A program made the position numbers and the translations under genes. The notes beneath the pieces were generated by a model, which was given only the letters and a program-made list of their open reading frames with translations, was not told where the DNA came from and searched no databases. Below are positions 31,872 through 41,183 of a stretch of 64,000 nucleotides of DNA, piece after piece; position 1 is the first letter of the stretch, and every line of letters starts with the position of its first letter. Source of the DNA: Verrucomicrobiaceae bacterium (lineage in GTDB: Bacteria > Verrucomicrobiota > Verrucomicrobiia > Verrucomicrobiales > Verrucomicrobiaceae); the NCBI GenBank assembly GCA_015075365.1, contig JABTUN010000001.1:2356001-2420000 (forward strand). The letters are read 5' to 3'.

Positions 31872-34775
31872 TCAATCCACATAAACAAACTCGTTCGCAT
31901 TCAACAGCATGCGGCACAGTGAAAAAAGGTCGATTTGCTTCGCGGCGGCAAGTTCGGCGGGTGTTGCGTCGCGTTGAAAGCATAGCTGGAAGGCGCGTTC
32001 GGGTGTTTTGGCTCGTTCGGCGAGGTGGCGGGCTTGTTGGAGCATGAATTCGTTGTTGGAGAGGGTCAGTGCTTGAAGCGCTGTCGTTGTTTGCGCTCGT
32101 GCGGGCGTGAAATTCGCGGGATCAGGGCAGTCTAGCGTGGTCATGAACTGATGCGGTGTGGTCCGCACGATGAAGCGGTAGATGCTGCGACGCCAGAGCT
32201 CGGGTTTGTCGGGCGTGATGTAGTCGTAGATGGGGGCGTAGGCTTCGGTGTAGTTGAAGTCGCGGTAGCCGGGCCCGCCGCGGGCGAGATTGAGTTTGCC
32301 GCTGACGGCGAGGACGGTGTCGCGCAACGTCTCGGCATCGAGACGGCGTGGATTTTGGCGCCAGAGGAGGCGGTTGGAGGAGTCTCGGAGGGTTGGAGCG
32401 GTGGAGTGCTGGAGTGTTGGTTTTCCATCACTCCCATTCTCCATCACTCCAGTGCTCCGCTGCCGATACGCCTTCGACATGACGATGAGCTTGTGCACGT
32501 GCTTCAAGCTCCAGCGGTGTGTCATGAGTTCACGTGCGAGGAAGTCCAGAAGCTCGGGGTGGCTCGGTGGGTTGCCGCCGATGCCGAAATCGCTCGGGGT
32601 GTTGACCAAACCTTGGCCGAAATGGTGATGCCAGAGGCGGTTCACGATCACACGAGCGGTGAGCGGGTTGTCGGGATGCGTGATCCAATTCGCGAGGGCG
32701 AGCCGACGTTGGGCTTCGGGCGTGTTTTGATCGCCGAAGGCGGCGGAGGCATGTTTGACCCATGAAAAGGCTCCTGGAGTGACTTCTTGTGCTTCGTCTT
32801 CGGGATTGCCGCGGCGCTGCACTTTGATGACGGGCGGTTTGGGGTCGGAAAGGATGGCATAGACCTTTTCGGGCTCGGGAATGGCCTGGAGGGCTTTTTC
32901 GAGCTTTTGGGCTTTGGCGCGGAGTTGTTGCAATTGAGCCGCATCGGCCTCGGTGAGGCGTGTTTCGGCGATTTCGGGCACGAGTTTGGGATCGCCGATG
33001 AAAAGCAGGTCGTTGCCGATGCCATCGCCGCCGTCGGTGGCGATCAAAGTGAGTGTTTTGGCTTTCGCGGGCACTTCGAGGTCGAGCGCGGCGGTCTCAT
33101 CTTTGCGGAGCTTGAGCTTTTGGAACTTCAGGTCGGTATCGACGAAGACGGTGAAGTCAGCTTTGGATGCTGCGGCTTCTTTTGACGCTCCAAATCCAAC
33201 GAGGCCAGTGAGGCGCATGGCTTTGAGGCCGCTTTGCTCTCGCAATTTGGCGAGATCGAAGGTGATGCCGCTGTTCGCGTGCATGGCGAGCATGCTGTGA
33301 CCTTTCGTGGCGAAGTCGGTGCCAGCGAGCGTGGTGCTGCGTTGGGCATTGATGGCATGATTCGCGATGGTGTCCCAAAAGTGGCCGCTGGTGGCTGGGA
33401 TGCCGGTGACTTCTTGTTTGAATGCGATGGGCAGTTTCGGGCCGCTCGGCACAAAGACCCAAAGGACCGAAGGGACGGAAGGGACCTTCTGAAGGCGGTT
33501 GGTTTGGATGTCGCGGTGGTAACCGAACTTGTCTTTCGTGATGGAGCCGTTACGAACGTCGATGCCGGAGGCTTCGGGGATGACTTTGGCGAGTTCGAAG
33601 CCTTCACCGGCCAGTTTGGCGATCTGGGTGCGTGTTTGGGCGAGTTCTTTGTTTAGACGGGCTTTTTCGGCGGCGAGGCGTTTCGATTCGGCCGGATCGA
33701 GTTCGCGGTCGCCGCGCTTCACACCGGCGAAAACGGCCCACAGGCGGTAATACTCCTCCTGCGTGATGGGATCGAGCTTGTGATCGTGACAGCGGGCGCA
33801 GTTGATGGTGATGCCCATCGTGGCGGTGAGTGTCTGCGTGACCATGTCGTCGAGATCGAGGGCTCGTGCGGCTCGATTGAGCATGGGTGATTTGGTTTCG
33901 ACCTGGCCGACGAAGTCGAAGGGACCGGCGGAGAGGAAGCCGAGTGATGCGTGATTCGTGATGCGTGAATCTGAAGCGAGGGCGTCTCCGGCGATTTGTT
34001 CCTTGATGAACAGGTCGTAGGGTTTGTCGGCGTTGAAGGTGTCGATGACGTAGTCGCGGTAGCGCCAAGCGTTGGGGCGGAGCTGGTCTCGTTCGAAGCC
34101 GTGGGTGTCGGCGTAGTGGACGATGTCGAGCCAGTGGCGGGCTTGGCGTTCGCCAAAGTGCGGGCTGGCGAGGAGGGAATCGACGAGGGCTTCGTAGGCT
34201 TGGTCGGACAGGTCGGATTTGTCTGACATGTCGGATGGTGGGAGGCCAAGAAGGTCGAAATGAAGACGGCGCTTCAAGGTGCGTGCGTCGGCCTGCGGGG
34301 ACATCGTGAGATTGTTTTCGCGGAGTTTGGCTTCGATGAAGGTGTCGATGGTCGCGTTCGCGGGGAAGTCTTTGCGGATGGGCTGCACAGACCAGTGCTG
34401 GAGGCGCTTGTCGGTGAGCGCGGCTTTGTCGGTGGCGTTTTCGGGCCACTTCGCGCCGGAGTTGATCCATTCGCGGATGAGAGAGATTTGCGCAGGCGTG
34501 AGTGGATTGCCTTTGGGTGGCATGCGCTCGTCTTCGTCGGTGCTGGTGACGCGCTGGAAGAGGGGCGAGGCATCGGCTTTGCCCGCAAGGATCGCGGGAC
34601 CGTCGTGGCCGCCTTTGAAGGCGTGGACTTTGGCATCGAGGCGGAGTTCGCCTTTCTGTTTCTTTTCGCCGTGGCATTCGATGCAGCGCTCCTGCAGCAA
34701 CGGACGGATCTCGCGGTCGAATTCGACGGCGAGAAGGGCGGAAGGGACGCAAAGGATGGAAACGAGCAGCTTCAT
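31872..34775 (-). CDS. DUF1549/DUF1553 protein with cytochrome-like PSCyt domains
   Basis: A 967-residue secreted protein. After a signal peptide it has a PSCyt1 domain with a haem-type CIECH motif (Cys31, Cys34, His35), DUF1549 (about 130-350) containing a second CARCH motif, and a C-terminal DUF1553 domain (about 650-930). These proteins are abundant in Planctomycetes and Verrucomicrobia, usually beside DUF1501 proteins; their biochemical role is unproven. Three low-complexity linkers are encoded by short-period DNA repeats (32387-32460, 33456-33491, 34203-34238). It overlaps the DUF1501 gene by 4 bp. Confidence 0.9.
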   Translation of the reverse strand: MKLLVSILCVPSALLAVEFDREIRPLLQERCIECHGEKKQKGELRLDAKVHAFKGGHDGPAILAGKADASPLFQRVTSTDEDERMPPKGNPLTPAQISLIREWINSGAKWPENATDKAALTDKRLQHWSVQPIRKDFPANATIDTFIEAKLRENNLTMSPQADARTLKRRLHFDLLGLPPSDMSDKSDLSDQAYEALVDSLLASPHFGERQARHWLDIVHYADTHGFERDQLRPNAWRYRDYVIDTFNADKPYDLFIKEQIAGDALASDSRITNHASLGFLSAGPFDFVGQVETKSPMLNRAARALDLDDMVTQTLTATMGITINCARCHDHKLDPITQEEYYRLWAVFAGVKRGDRELDPAESKRLAAEKARLNKELAQTRTQIAKLAGEGFELAKVIPEASGIDVRNGSITKDKFGYHRDIQTNRLQKVPSVPSVLWVFVPSGPKLPIAFKQEVTGIPATSGHFWDTIANHAINAQRSTTLAGTDFATKGHSMLAMHANSGITFDLAKLREQSGLKAMRLTGLVGFGASKEAAASKADFTVFVDTDLKFQKLKLRKDETAALDLEVPAKAKTLTLIATDGGDGIGNDLLFIGDPKLVPEIAETRLTEADAAQLQQLRAKAQKLEKALQAIPEPEKVYAILSDPKPPVIKVQRRGNPEDEAQEVTPGAFSWVKHASAAFGDQNTPEAQRRLALANWITHPDNPLTARVIVNRLWHHHFGQGLVNTPSDFGIGGNPPSHPELLDFLARELMTHRWSLKHVHKLIVMSKAYRQRSTGVMENGSDGKPTLQHSTAPTLRDSSNRLLWRQNPRRLDAETLRDTVLAVSGKLNLARGGPGYRDFNYTEAYAPIYDYITPDKPELWRRSIYRFIVRTTPHQFMTTLDCPDPANFTPARAQTTTALQALTLSNNEFMLQQARHLAERAKTPERAFQLCFQRDATPAELAAAKQIDLFSLCRMLLNANEFVYVD
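32387..32460. repeat. 8-bp GGAG word repeat with inverted arm inside a coding gene
   Basis: Four 8-bp units (GGAGGGTT, GGAGCGGT, GGAGTGCT, GGAGTGTT) are followed after 6 bp by the complementary type (ATCACTCC and variants). This is the same word family as the intergenic array at 7110-7310, here in frame within the DUF1553 domain. Confidence 0.8.
33456..33491. repeat. Four 9-bp units inside the DUF1549/DUF1553 gene
   Basis: GACCCAAAG, GACCGAAGG, GACGGAAGG and GACCTTCTG follow each other without gap. On the coding strand they give [11 protein letters not shown] residues. Confidence 0.75.
34203..34238. repeat. Four 9-bp units inside the DUF1549/DUF1553 gene
   Basis: GTCGGACAG, GTCGGATTT, GTCTGACAT and GTCGGATGG are consecutive. 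They encode the [11 protein letters not shown] linker in the DUF1549 domain. Confidence 0.75.
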
Positions 34776-36226
34776 GCGAGGGCGCTTTGGATCACGTGGC
34801 CGTGGACGTCGGTGAGGCGGCGTTCGAGGCCGTTGTGGTAGTAGCTGAGGCGTTCGTGATCGAGACCGAGGAGGTGCAGGATCGTGGCGTGGAAGTCATA
34901 GACGCTGGTGACGTCGACGGCGGCTTTCCAGCCGAACTCATCGGTCTCGCCGTGGTGTTTCGCGCCGGTTTGCACGCCGGCTCCGGCGAGGATGCAGGTG
35001 AAGCCGCTGGGATTGTGATCGCGACCGGACGCGCCTTTTTGGAAGGTGGGCATGCGGCCGAACTCGGTGCAGAAAACAAAAAGCGTGTCGGCGAGCAGGC
35101 CGCGCTGCTTGAGATCGAGGAAGAGCGCGGCGGTGGGCTGGTCGAGGATCTCGGCGTGGCCGGGATATTGCGTGGCGATGGTCTTGTGGCCGTCCCAATT
35201 GCCAACGCCCTCGCCCATGGCATACGCGCCATTGAAAACCTGCACGAAGCGCACGCCCTGCTCGCACAGACGACGCGCGAGGATGCAATTCCGCGCGTAA
35301 CCGGCCTTCACGGCGTTCGTCGGATCGTCCGCGCCATACATTCTCAAAACGTGCGCGGGCTCGCTGCTGAGATCGGTGAGCGAGGGCACGGTCATCTGCA
35401 TCTTCGCAGCGAGTTCGTAGCTCGCGATGCGTGCGGCGAGTTCACTGTCGCCGGGGAATTTTTCTAGATGGCGCTCATTGAGCCGCTTCAAGAAGTCCGC
35501 CGTGGCGCGATCGGTGCTCGCGGAGATGCCATCGGGTCGTGCGAGGAAGCGGATGGGATTTTCGGCGTTGAAAGCGGTGCCTTGATACGCGGCGGGAAGG
35601 AAGGCGGCGCTCCAGTTGTTGCCTGCGGCCTGTGGATTGCCGCGCGGATCGGGAATGGCGATGTAGGACGGCAGATTTTCGTTTTCGGTGCCGAGCGCGT
35701 AGTTCACCCACGCGCCAGCGGAAGGGAAACCTTCCAGCGTTTGGCCGGTGGACATGAAGGTCTCGCCGGGGCCGTGCGTGTTCGTCTTCGACGTCATGCC
35801 GTGGCAGAAAAAGAAGTCGTCCGCGCAAGCGCCGAGCTTTGGCAGCAAATCAGAGGTCATCTTGCCGGACTGGCCGCGAGGTTTGAAGTCGCGCAGTGGT
35901 TTGATGAGATTTCCCTGCTCGCCTTGGAAAGTGACGACGTTGCCGCCGGGCATGGGCTGGTCGTGGTATTTGAAGAGAGCGGGCTTGTAGTCGAAGGTAT
36001 CGACATGGCTCAACGCGCCGCTGCAAAACACCATGACGACTCGTTTGGCCTTCGGCGCAAAGTGCGGTTTGCGGGCCGCAAACGGACGCGCGGGGTCGAT
36101 AATGGGACGAATCGGGCCCGAAGCAGCGAGGAGTTGATCGCGAGCGAGTAGATCGAGGAACGCGATGCTGCCGAGGCCGTGGACGGTCTGCTGGAGGAAG
36201 GTGCGGCGGTTTAAAATGGGATTCAT
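34772..36226 (-). CDS. DUF1501 family protein, Tat-exported
   Basis: A 484-residue DUF1501 protein. The signal [21 protein letters not shown] is Tat-like. Landmarks are [49 protein letters not shown] and the ending [17 protein letters not shown]. It lies between two DUF1549/DUF1553 genes, overlapping the downstream one by 4 bp. This is the usual partner arrangement. It is paralogous to the product of 15147-16556. Confidence 0.92.
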   Translation of the reverse strand: MNPILNRRTFLQQTVHGLGSIAFLDLLARDQLLAASGPIRPIIDPARPFAARKPHFAPKAKRVVMVFCSGALSHVDTFDYKPALFKYHDQPMPGGNVVTFQGEQGNLIKPLRDFKPRGQSGKMTSDLLPKLGACADDFFFCHGMTSKTNTHGPGETFMSTGQTLEGFPSAGAWVNYALGTENENLPSYIAIPDPRGNPQAAGNNWSAAFLPAAYQGTAFNAENPIRFLARPDGISASTDRATADFLKRLNERHLEKFPGDSELAARIASYELAAKMQMTVPSLTDLSSEPAHVLRMYGADDPTNAVKAGYARNCILARRLCEQGVRFVQVFNGAYAMGEGVGNWDGHKTIATQYPGHAEILDQPTAALFLDLKQRGLLADTLFVFCTEFGRMPTFQKGASGRDHNPSGFTCILAGAGVQTGAKHHGETDEFGWKAAVDVTSVYDFHATILHLLGLDHERLSYYHNGLERRLTDVHGHVIQSALA

Positions 36227-36252
36227 GATTTTAGATTCCTGATTCCTGAATC
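36227..36252. repeat. 7-bp word repeat between DUF1549 and DUF1501 genes
   Basis: GATTTTA, GATTCCT, GATTCCT and GAATCAC run consecutively across the 24-bp spacer and into the end of the upstream gene. It is another member of the short-period repeats in this genome. Confidence 0.6.
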
Positions 36253-39200
36253 ACTCGATAAAGAGAAACTCGTTCGAGTTGAGAAGAGCGCGGCAGAAGG
36301 CTTGCAGGCCTTCTTGTTTTACAAAGGCTTCGGCGGCAGTGAGTTCGTCGTGCGAGGGTTGGCGTTGATAGACGAGTTGGTAGGCTTGCGGGATGGTTTT
36401 GGCCTTCGCGGCGAGCTTGTCGGCTTGTTCGAGGAGGAAGGAGCTGTTGAAGAGATTCAGGGCTTGGAGCGGTGTGGTGCTTCTTGGGCGGCTGGGGCAG
36501 ACTTGGCCGCCATCGGGGGCGTCGAAGGCGGCGAAGATGGCATCGGGCTCCATGCGGAGTTTGAGCGCGTAGATCATGCGGCGGTAGTCTTCGCGCTCGA
36601 AGCTGTCGGTCTGAGGAACCCAGTTGCGGGCGTAGTTCGCATTGGGTTCGAAGAGCAGAAAGCCGGGACCGCCCGGCGTGAGATCGAGGCTGCCGGTGGC
36701 AGCGAGGATGCTGTCGCGGATCATTTCGGCGTCGAGACGACGTGGGGAGAAGCGCCAGAGGAGCGTGTTAGTCGCGTCTTTGGATAGGACGGATGGGTCT
36801 GATGGGACGGATGATTGCTGGAAGGTGCGTGACGTGAGAATGAGCCGCTGAATGTGCTTCACGCTCCATCCGCTCTTGATGAACTCATTCGCGAGCCAGT
36901 CGAGGAGCTCCGGGTGCGTGGGTTTGAAGCCCATGTGGCCGAAGTCGCTCGGCGTGGCGACGAGGCCGGCGCCGAAGATGTAATGCCAGATGCGGTTCAC
37001 CATGACGCGGGCGGGCAGCGGGTTGCGTGGATCGGTGAGCCATTTGGCGAAGGCGAGGCGGCGCTGCTGCTCGGGGGCGTCGGGAGGGAGGTTGAGGCTG
37101 CCGAGCTGGCTTTTGAAAACGGAGAGCGCATCGGGCGCGACGACTTCGCGCGGGCTCATGTGGTCGCCGCGATGCAGGCGATGCGTGGGGTCCGGCTGCT
37201 TGAAGGTGCCGGCGTAGGCCATGGGCGGCTCGGCGAGAGTTGAGAGCTGCTTTTGAAGCACTTCGACCTTCGCGAGCAAGTCGGCGGGCGCGTTTGAGGA
37301 GGAAGGAATGACTTTGATCCTTTTGTTGAAGCGGTGGTCGAGGCGGTCCGCGCTGTTGGCGACGGTTTTCCACGTCTTCGAGTCGTCAGAGACCTCAATG
37401 CGGTAGCCTATGGCGAGGCGGTCGGTGTAGGTTTGGTCTTCGCCGCCGCGGTCGCGGCTCCAGACGACACGCGTGATGTCCTGCGGCTGCGCGAAATCGA
37501 ACCGCACCCAGCCAGCGGGCTCTTTGACGATCCAACTGCGGCTGTTGCCGTAGTGGCCGTCGTTGATGTGCGCGAGCTTGTGTTTGTCGCTGGGGCCATA
37601 ATCGCCGCTGGAGGTGGTTTTGGCCTTGGGCGCGATGTTTTGGCCGTCAGGTCCGAAAATCTCGAGTTCGTCGATGCAGGCGTTGTTGCTCAAACTTTCG
37701 TCGATGACGAAACGGAGGTGCTGCGTGCGTGTGAGCGGGAAAAGATCGCTGTTGGTCGTGTGGGAGACAGGAGGGCGAAGGTGAGGGGAGGTGGCAGATG
37801 GGAGATGGGAGATGGAAGACGGGAGTTCTTCGAGAAGGATGACATCGGCAGCCATCGGGGCGCTGGTGGTGCCCATGCGGAGAAGGATGAGGGTGTTTGC
37901 GGCGAGTTCGTATTCGCCGAGGCTCTTGAGGCCGCTCCAGCGCTTTTTACCGGCGAGCGCGGGTTTTCCATCGGCGAACTGACGTTGGTTGATGGTGCCG
38001 ATCTCGGTCTGCTTGCCGTTCGTTTCGAGAATGAAGCGGGCATCCGGCGAGTGCGTGGTCCACACGCCCCAGCTCACCCAGATGCGATGCTTCCCACGGC
38101 GCTGCGGCGTCCAGGCGACGCAATCGGTGCCTGGCTCCTCGACGAAGTAGCGGTAACTCTCGCCGATGTTCGGAAAGCGCTGCGCATTGCCGGGATCGCC
38201 GAGCTGGCCCTGCTCGGTGCCGGGATCGTAGTCGGTGGCTTTGGTGCTCTTCGGCGTTTTAAGGAACTGCGCGTCTTCTTCACCGAGCGTGATGCGGCTG
38301 GCGAGCACGGCCTGCGGCTCGTATTGGGCGAGTTTCGCATTCAGCGGCGCAAGTTTTTGGCGCAGTTCGTCGGCTTTTTTCTCCTGCGCAGCATAGCGGA
38401 CGTCTTTGATCGGTCGGTCGCCGTGCTGCACGCCGGAGAAGATGGCCTGCATGGCGTAGAAGTCGGTCTGCGTGACGGGATCGAATTTGTGGTTGTGGCA
38501 CTTCGCGCAGATCATCGTCGTGGCGAGGAAGGTGGTGCCGGCGGTGTTCACCATGTCGGAGAGCTCGTCCGCACGCTGCATGAGCTGCAGATTTTTGTCC
38601 TGGCCCTTCACGCGATCAAACGGCCCACCGACGATGAAGCCGGTGGCCACATCCGCGCCGCAGGTGTCTCCGGCGATCTGCTCGAACATGAAGCGATCGT
38701 AAGGTTTGTCGGTGTTGAAGGCATCGATGACGTAATCGCGATAGCGCCAGGCGTGAGGACGTTCGTGATTCGTTTCAAAGCCGTTCGAATCGGCGAAGCG
38801 CACGACATCCAGCCAGTGGCGGGCCCATTTTTCGCCGTAGTGGCGGGAAGAGAGGAGCTGGTCCACAAGGGACTCAAAGGACGAAAAAGACTGGAGGGAC
38901 GAAAAAGACGGTGGCAAGCCAGTGACGACGAAGTGGGCGCGGCGGATGAGCGTGCGGTCATCGGCGCGGGGAGACATCGAGAGGCCTTTTTCGCGGAGCT
39001 TGGCTTCGATGAAGGAGTCGATGGAAAGTAGCCCGGGCTTGAGCCCGAGGGGTTCGGCTAAAGCCGAGGCCACTTTGATCGGCTGGTAGGCCCAGTGGTT
39101 CGCGCGTTCATCGACGGCGGCGGCTTTGTCGTCGGCGTTTTCGGGCCAGACGGCACCGGAGTCGATCCAGGCTTTGATTTTGGCGATCTGGTCGGCGGTG

Positions 39201-39475
39201 AGGGGTTCGCCTTTCGGAGGCATGCGTTCGTCACCGGAGGCGGTGATGCGTTGGAAGAGCGGTGAGGCACTCGATTTGGCCGGAACGATGGCTGCGCCGC
39301 TTTCGCCGCCTTTGAAGGCGTGCGGTTTGGCATCGAGACGGAGGTCGGCTTTCTGCTTTTCGGGGCCGTGGCATTCGACGCAGCGCTCTTTGAGGAGTGG
39401 GCGGATTTCGCGGTCGAAGTCTTGGGAGAAGAGGACGGATGGGACCGATAGGACGGATAGGACCAAAGATTTCAT
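36251..39475 (-). CDS. DUF1549/DUF1553 protein, large paralogue
   Basis: A 1074-residue secreted protein with the same order as its paralogue: signal peptide, PSCyt1 with CVECH (Cys32, Cys35, His36), DUF1549 with a CAKCH motif, and DUF1553 at the C terminus. Between them an insert of about 250 residues contains a discoidin (F5/8 type C)-like region (LRFVIDESLSNNACIDELEI onwards), which could bind carbohydrate. Several linkers come from DNA repeats: REPIN E (39028-39073), 9-bp words (36788-36814, 38871-38915, 39434-39469, the last within the signal peptide) and 7-bp words (37793-37827). It overlaps the regulator gene by 4 bp. Confidence 0.9.
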   Translation of the reverse strand: MKSLVLSVLSVPSVLFSQDFDREIRPLLKERCVECHGPEKQKADLRLDAKPHAFKGGESGAAIVPAKSSASPLFQRITASGDERMPPKGEPLTADQIAKIKAWIDSGAVWPENADDKAAAVDERANHWAYQPIKVASALAEPLGLKPGLLSIDSFIEAKLREKGLSMSPRADDRTLIRRAHFVVTGLPPSFSSLQSFSSFESLVDQLLSSRHYGEKWARHWLDVVRFADSNGFETNHERPHAWRYRDYVIDAFNTDKPYDRFMFEQIAGDTCGADVATGFIVGGPFDRVKGQDKNLQLMQRADELSDMVNTAGTTFLATTMICAKCHNHKFDPVTQTDFYAMQAIFSGVQHGDRPIKDVRYAAQEKKADELRQKLAPLNAKLAQYEPQAVLASRITLGEEDAQFLKTPKSTKATDYDPGTEQGQLGDPGNAQRFPNIGESYRYFVEEPGTDCVAWTPQRRGKHRIWVSWGVWTTHSPDARFILETNGKQTEIGTINQRQFADGKPALAGKKRWSGLKSLGEYELAANTLILLRMGTTSAPMAADVILLEELPSSISHLPSATSPHLRPPVSHTTNSDLFPLTRTQHLRFVIDESLSNNACIDELEIFGPDGQNIAPKAKTTSSGDYGPSDKHKLAHINDGHYGNSRSWIVKEPAGWVRFDFAQPQDITRVVWSRDRGGEDQTYTDRLAIGYRIEVSDDSKTWKTVANSADRLDHRFNKRIKVIPSSSNAPADLLAKVEVLQKQLSTLAEPPMAYAGTFKQPDPTHRLHRGDHMSPREVVAPDALSVFKSQLGSLNLPPDAPEQQRRLAFAKWLTDPRNPLPARVMVNRIWHYIFGAGLVATPSDFGHMGFKPTHPELLDWLANEFIKSGWSVKHIQRLILTSRTFQQSSVPSDPSVLSKDATNTLLWRFSPRRLDAEMIRDSILAATGSLDLTPGGPGFLLFEPNANYARNWVPQTDSFEREDYRRMIYALKLRMEPDAIFAAFDAPDGGQVCPSRPRSTTPLQALNLFNSSFLLEQADKLAAKAKTIPQAYQLVYQRQPSHDELTAAEAFVKQEGLQAFCRALLNSNEFLFIE
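36788..36814. repeat. Three 9-bp units inside the large DUF1549/DUF1553 gene
   Basis: GACGGATGG, GTCTGATGG and GACGGATGA are consecutive and encode SSVPSDPSVLS in the DUF1553 domain. Confidence 0.7.
37793..37827. repeat. Five 7-bp units inside the large DUF1549/DUF1553 gene
   Basis: GGCAGAT, GGGAGAT, GGGAGAT, GGAAGAC and GGGAGTT are consecutive and encode part of the SSISHLPSATSPH linker before the discoidin-like region. Confidence 0.7.
38871..38915. repeat. Five 9-bp units inside the large DUF1549/DUF1553 gene
   Basis: GACTCAAAG, GACGAAAAA, GACTGGAGG, GACGAAAAA and GACGGTGGC are consecutive and encode FSSLQSFSSFES at the start of DUF1549. Confidence 0.75.
39028..39073. repeat. REPIN E inside the large DUF1549/DUF1553 gene
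   Basis: GTAG (39028-39031) heads the stem CGGGCT/AGCCCG (39034-39047). The stem TCGGCT/AGCCGA (39054-39067) precedes CCAC (39070-39073). It inserts about 15 residues (ASALAEPLGLKPGLL) that are absent from the paralogue at the same point. Confidence 0.8.
39434..39469. repeat. Four 9-bp units forming the signal peptide region
   Basis: GACGGATGG, GACCGATAG, GACGGATAG and GACCAAAGA are consecutive and encode LVLSVLSVPSVLF, the hydrophobic core of the signal peptide. Confidence 0.75.
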
Positions 39476-40119
39476 AGGCCGAGGTCGGTGCGGGCGTGCT
39501 CGAGGTGGGTGTGCATGGCTTTCGCGGCAGCGGCGGGGCGGCGGGCGAGAATGGCGCGGAGGATTTTGGCGTGGTCGGCGACGGCGAGATCCTTCGTCAC
39601 GCGGCTGTAGCCGTGTTTGAGGCTGGTTTGCAGGAGTTCGGAGAGACTTTGAATGAGCAGCGCGGCGATCTTGTTGCCGGAGGCTTCGGCGAGCAGGCAG
39701 TGGAAGCTCATGTCGGCCTCGACTTGCTCTTCAAAGCTCCCGGCGGCTTCGAATCGCTCATGGCAGGCCGTCAGCGCCTTCAAATCGGCCGCAGTGGCAC
39801 GTTCGGCGGCGAGTCGGGCATTCTCCGGCTCCAGCGCGAGTCGCACCTCGATGAGTTGTTTGAGGCGTTGAGTTTCATCGGGCACGAGGAGGCTCAAAGC
39901 GCCGTTGAGGGGCTTGTGCAGCTTGTCCACGACGGTCATGCCGCTGCCCTGGCGGATTTCGAGCAGGCCTTGCAGTTCGAGCCGTTTCGCGGCCTCGCGG
40001 ATCACACTGCGGCTCACGCCAAATTTCGCCGACATGTCGCGCTCCGTCGGCAAACGACGACTGGTGCGCGCTAGGCCGATGATGCGGCGGGAAACGGTTT
40101 CAACGAGGGAAAGAGACAT
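39472..40119 (-). CDS. GntR-family regulator, FadR/FCD subfamily
   Basis: A 215-residue transcription factor. The N-terminal winged helix (residues 1-70) contains RRLPTERDMSAKFGVSRSVI, the GntR helix-turn-helix, and the C-terminal all-helical FCD domain contains the metal or ligand site pattern (EARLAAE; SFHCLLAEASGN; ADHAKILRAI). FCD regulators respond to small organic acids or sugars. I chose the ATG at 40119 because a perfect palindromic operator then lies 5 bp upstream, giving autoregulation; the frame is open to 40146. The gene heads the operon running to 29299. Confidence 0.92.
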   Translation of the reverse strand: MSLSLVETVSRRIIGLARTSRRLPTERDMSAKFGVSRSVIREAAKRLELQGLLEIRQGSGMTVVDKLHKPLNGALSLLVPDETQRLKQLIEVRLALEPENARLAAERATAADLKALTACHERFEAAGSFEEQVEADMSFHCLLAEASGNKIAALLIQSLSELLQTSLKHGYSRVTKDLAVADHAKILRAILARRPAAAAKAMHTHLEHARTDLGL

Positions 40120-40124
40120 GGGAG

Positions 40125-40141
40125 AATTGGTCAGACCAATT
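40125..40141. promoter_or_regulatory. FadR-type operator at the regulator's own start
   Basis: AATTGGTCAGACCAATT is a perfect 17-bp palindrome just upstream of the ATG at 40119. The identical 17 bases are centred in the palindrome at 16557-16577. Confidence 0.85.
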
Positions 40142-40187
40142 TCCAATACGGGCTATCGCTGCGTTTTTTCACGATTTTTACCCACGC

Positions 40188-40865
40188 CTACTTCAAAGCG
40201 GGCGCGGGCCCCAGATCGGTTGCACCGGCTCCACGGCGCTCCGCGATGAACCTGTCCGGCGAGACACGGTTGAGCGGCGTGTCAGCGTAACCTTCCGCCG
40301 GATTGATGTACGGACCCAGACGCACCTCAAAGTGCAGATGGGCAAAGTATGCGCCTTCAGCGGTGCCCACCGTGCCGATTTTTTCGCCACGCTGCACGAT
40401 CTGGCCTTCTTTGACGAGCATCTGATCGAGATGCGCATACATCGTTTGTGCGACAGGCCCGGCCTCATCGCCCGCAGGCTGGCGATGGGCCACGATGATC
40501 ATTTTTCCCCAACCGGAGCCGGGCATGCCGGTATAGACGACGCGCCCGGTGCCAGCGGCGAAAACAGGATCACCGAGGTCGGAGTTTTCGCCGCCGATGC
40601 CGTTCAGATCGTCGCCAAGATGACGCGAGATACGGAATGGACGCGCATTATAGGTCAGCGCGCCGTGCTGCGACCCGAGCGGCATGTCAAAACGCGTGGC
40701 GAGCGGCAGGGTGACGACCTCCTCCGGAGTGAGACGATGAAACGCGGGATCAAACGGCACCGAGCCGGTCCAACGCCCGTCATTCACACGCCACCACCAG
40801 AACGCCGCCGCGGCGGCGACGATGAGCAGGCTGAAAAAGATGGCGAAGGCACGGACGAGGGCCAT
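40188..40865 (-). CDS. M23 family metallopeptidase
   Basis: A 225-residue membrane-anchored or exported peptidase that would cut peptidoglycan cross-links. A transmembrane or signal helix (residues 5-25) is followed by a lysostaphin-type domain with the zinc motif RHLGDDLNG, the central GTGRVVYTG strand and the HLHFEVR motif. The start at 40865 overlaps the divergent neighbour's first codons. It could act in cell-wall remodelling. Confidence 0.88.
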   Translation of the reverse strand: MALVRAFAIFFSLLIVAAAAAFWWWRVNDGRWTGSVPFDPAFHRLTPEEVVTLPLATRFDMPLGSQHGALTYNARPFRISRHLGDDLNGIGGENSDLGDPVFAAGTGRVVYTGMPGSGWGKMIIVAHRQPAGDEAGPVAQTMYAHLDQMLVKEGQIVQRGEKIGTVGTAEGAYFAHLHFEVRLGPYINPAEGYADTPLNRVSPDRFIAERRGAGATDLGPAPALK

Positions 40866-40873
40866 GCTGCCAC

Positions 40874-41182
40874 ATGGCACGCTTCAAACCTCCCGGTCAA
40901 TGCCCTGCATGCGGCGAATGGGTCCCGAAAGGCATGGCCGCATGCGATGAATGCGGCGCGTGCGAGAAATCCGGCTGGAAGAATCCTGATGAAGCACAAA
41001 CCTATGACGCCCTCGATCTGCCGGATGACGAGTTTGACTACGATGACTTCATCGCGCGCGAGTTTGGCGGCCAGGAGGGCCCGGTGAGCGGCAACAAACG
41101 CAGCCTGTGGTTCTGGGTGGGCGTCGTGCTCGTCATCGTGCTGGCGCTGGGCTTTCTCCTGCCCGTGCTGAGCGGGCAATGA
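40874..41182 (+). CDS. Zinc-ribbon membrane protein
   Basis: A 102-residue protein with two CxxC pairs (CPACGEW and CDECGAC), an acidic middle (DALDLPDDEFDYDDF) and a C-terminal transmembrane helix (LWFWVGVVLVIVLALGFLLP). It resembles small zinc-ribbon anchor proteins found widely in bacteria; the function is unknown. It starts 8 bp from the divergent M23 gene, and its stop is 1 bp from the next convergent gene. Confidence 0.8.
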   Translation: MARFKPPGQCPACGEWVPKGMAACDECGACEKSGWKNPDEAQTYDALDLPDDEFDYDDFIAREFGGQEGPVSGNKRSLWFWVGVVLVIVLALGFLLPVLSGQ

Positions 41183-41183
41183 C

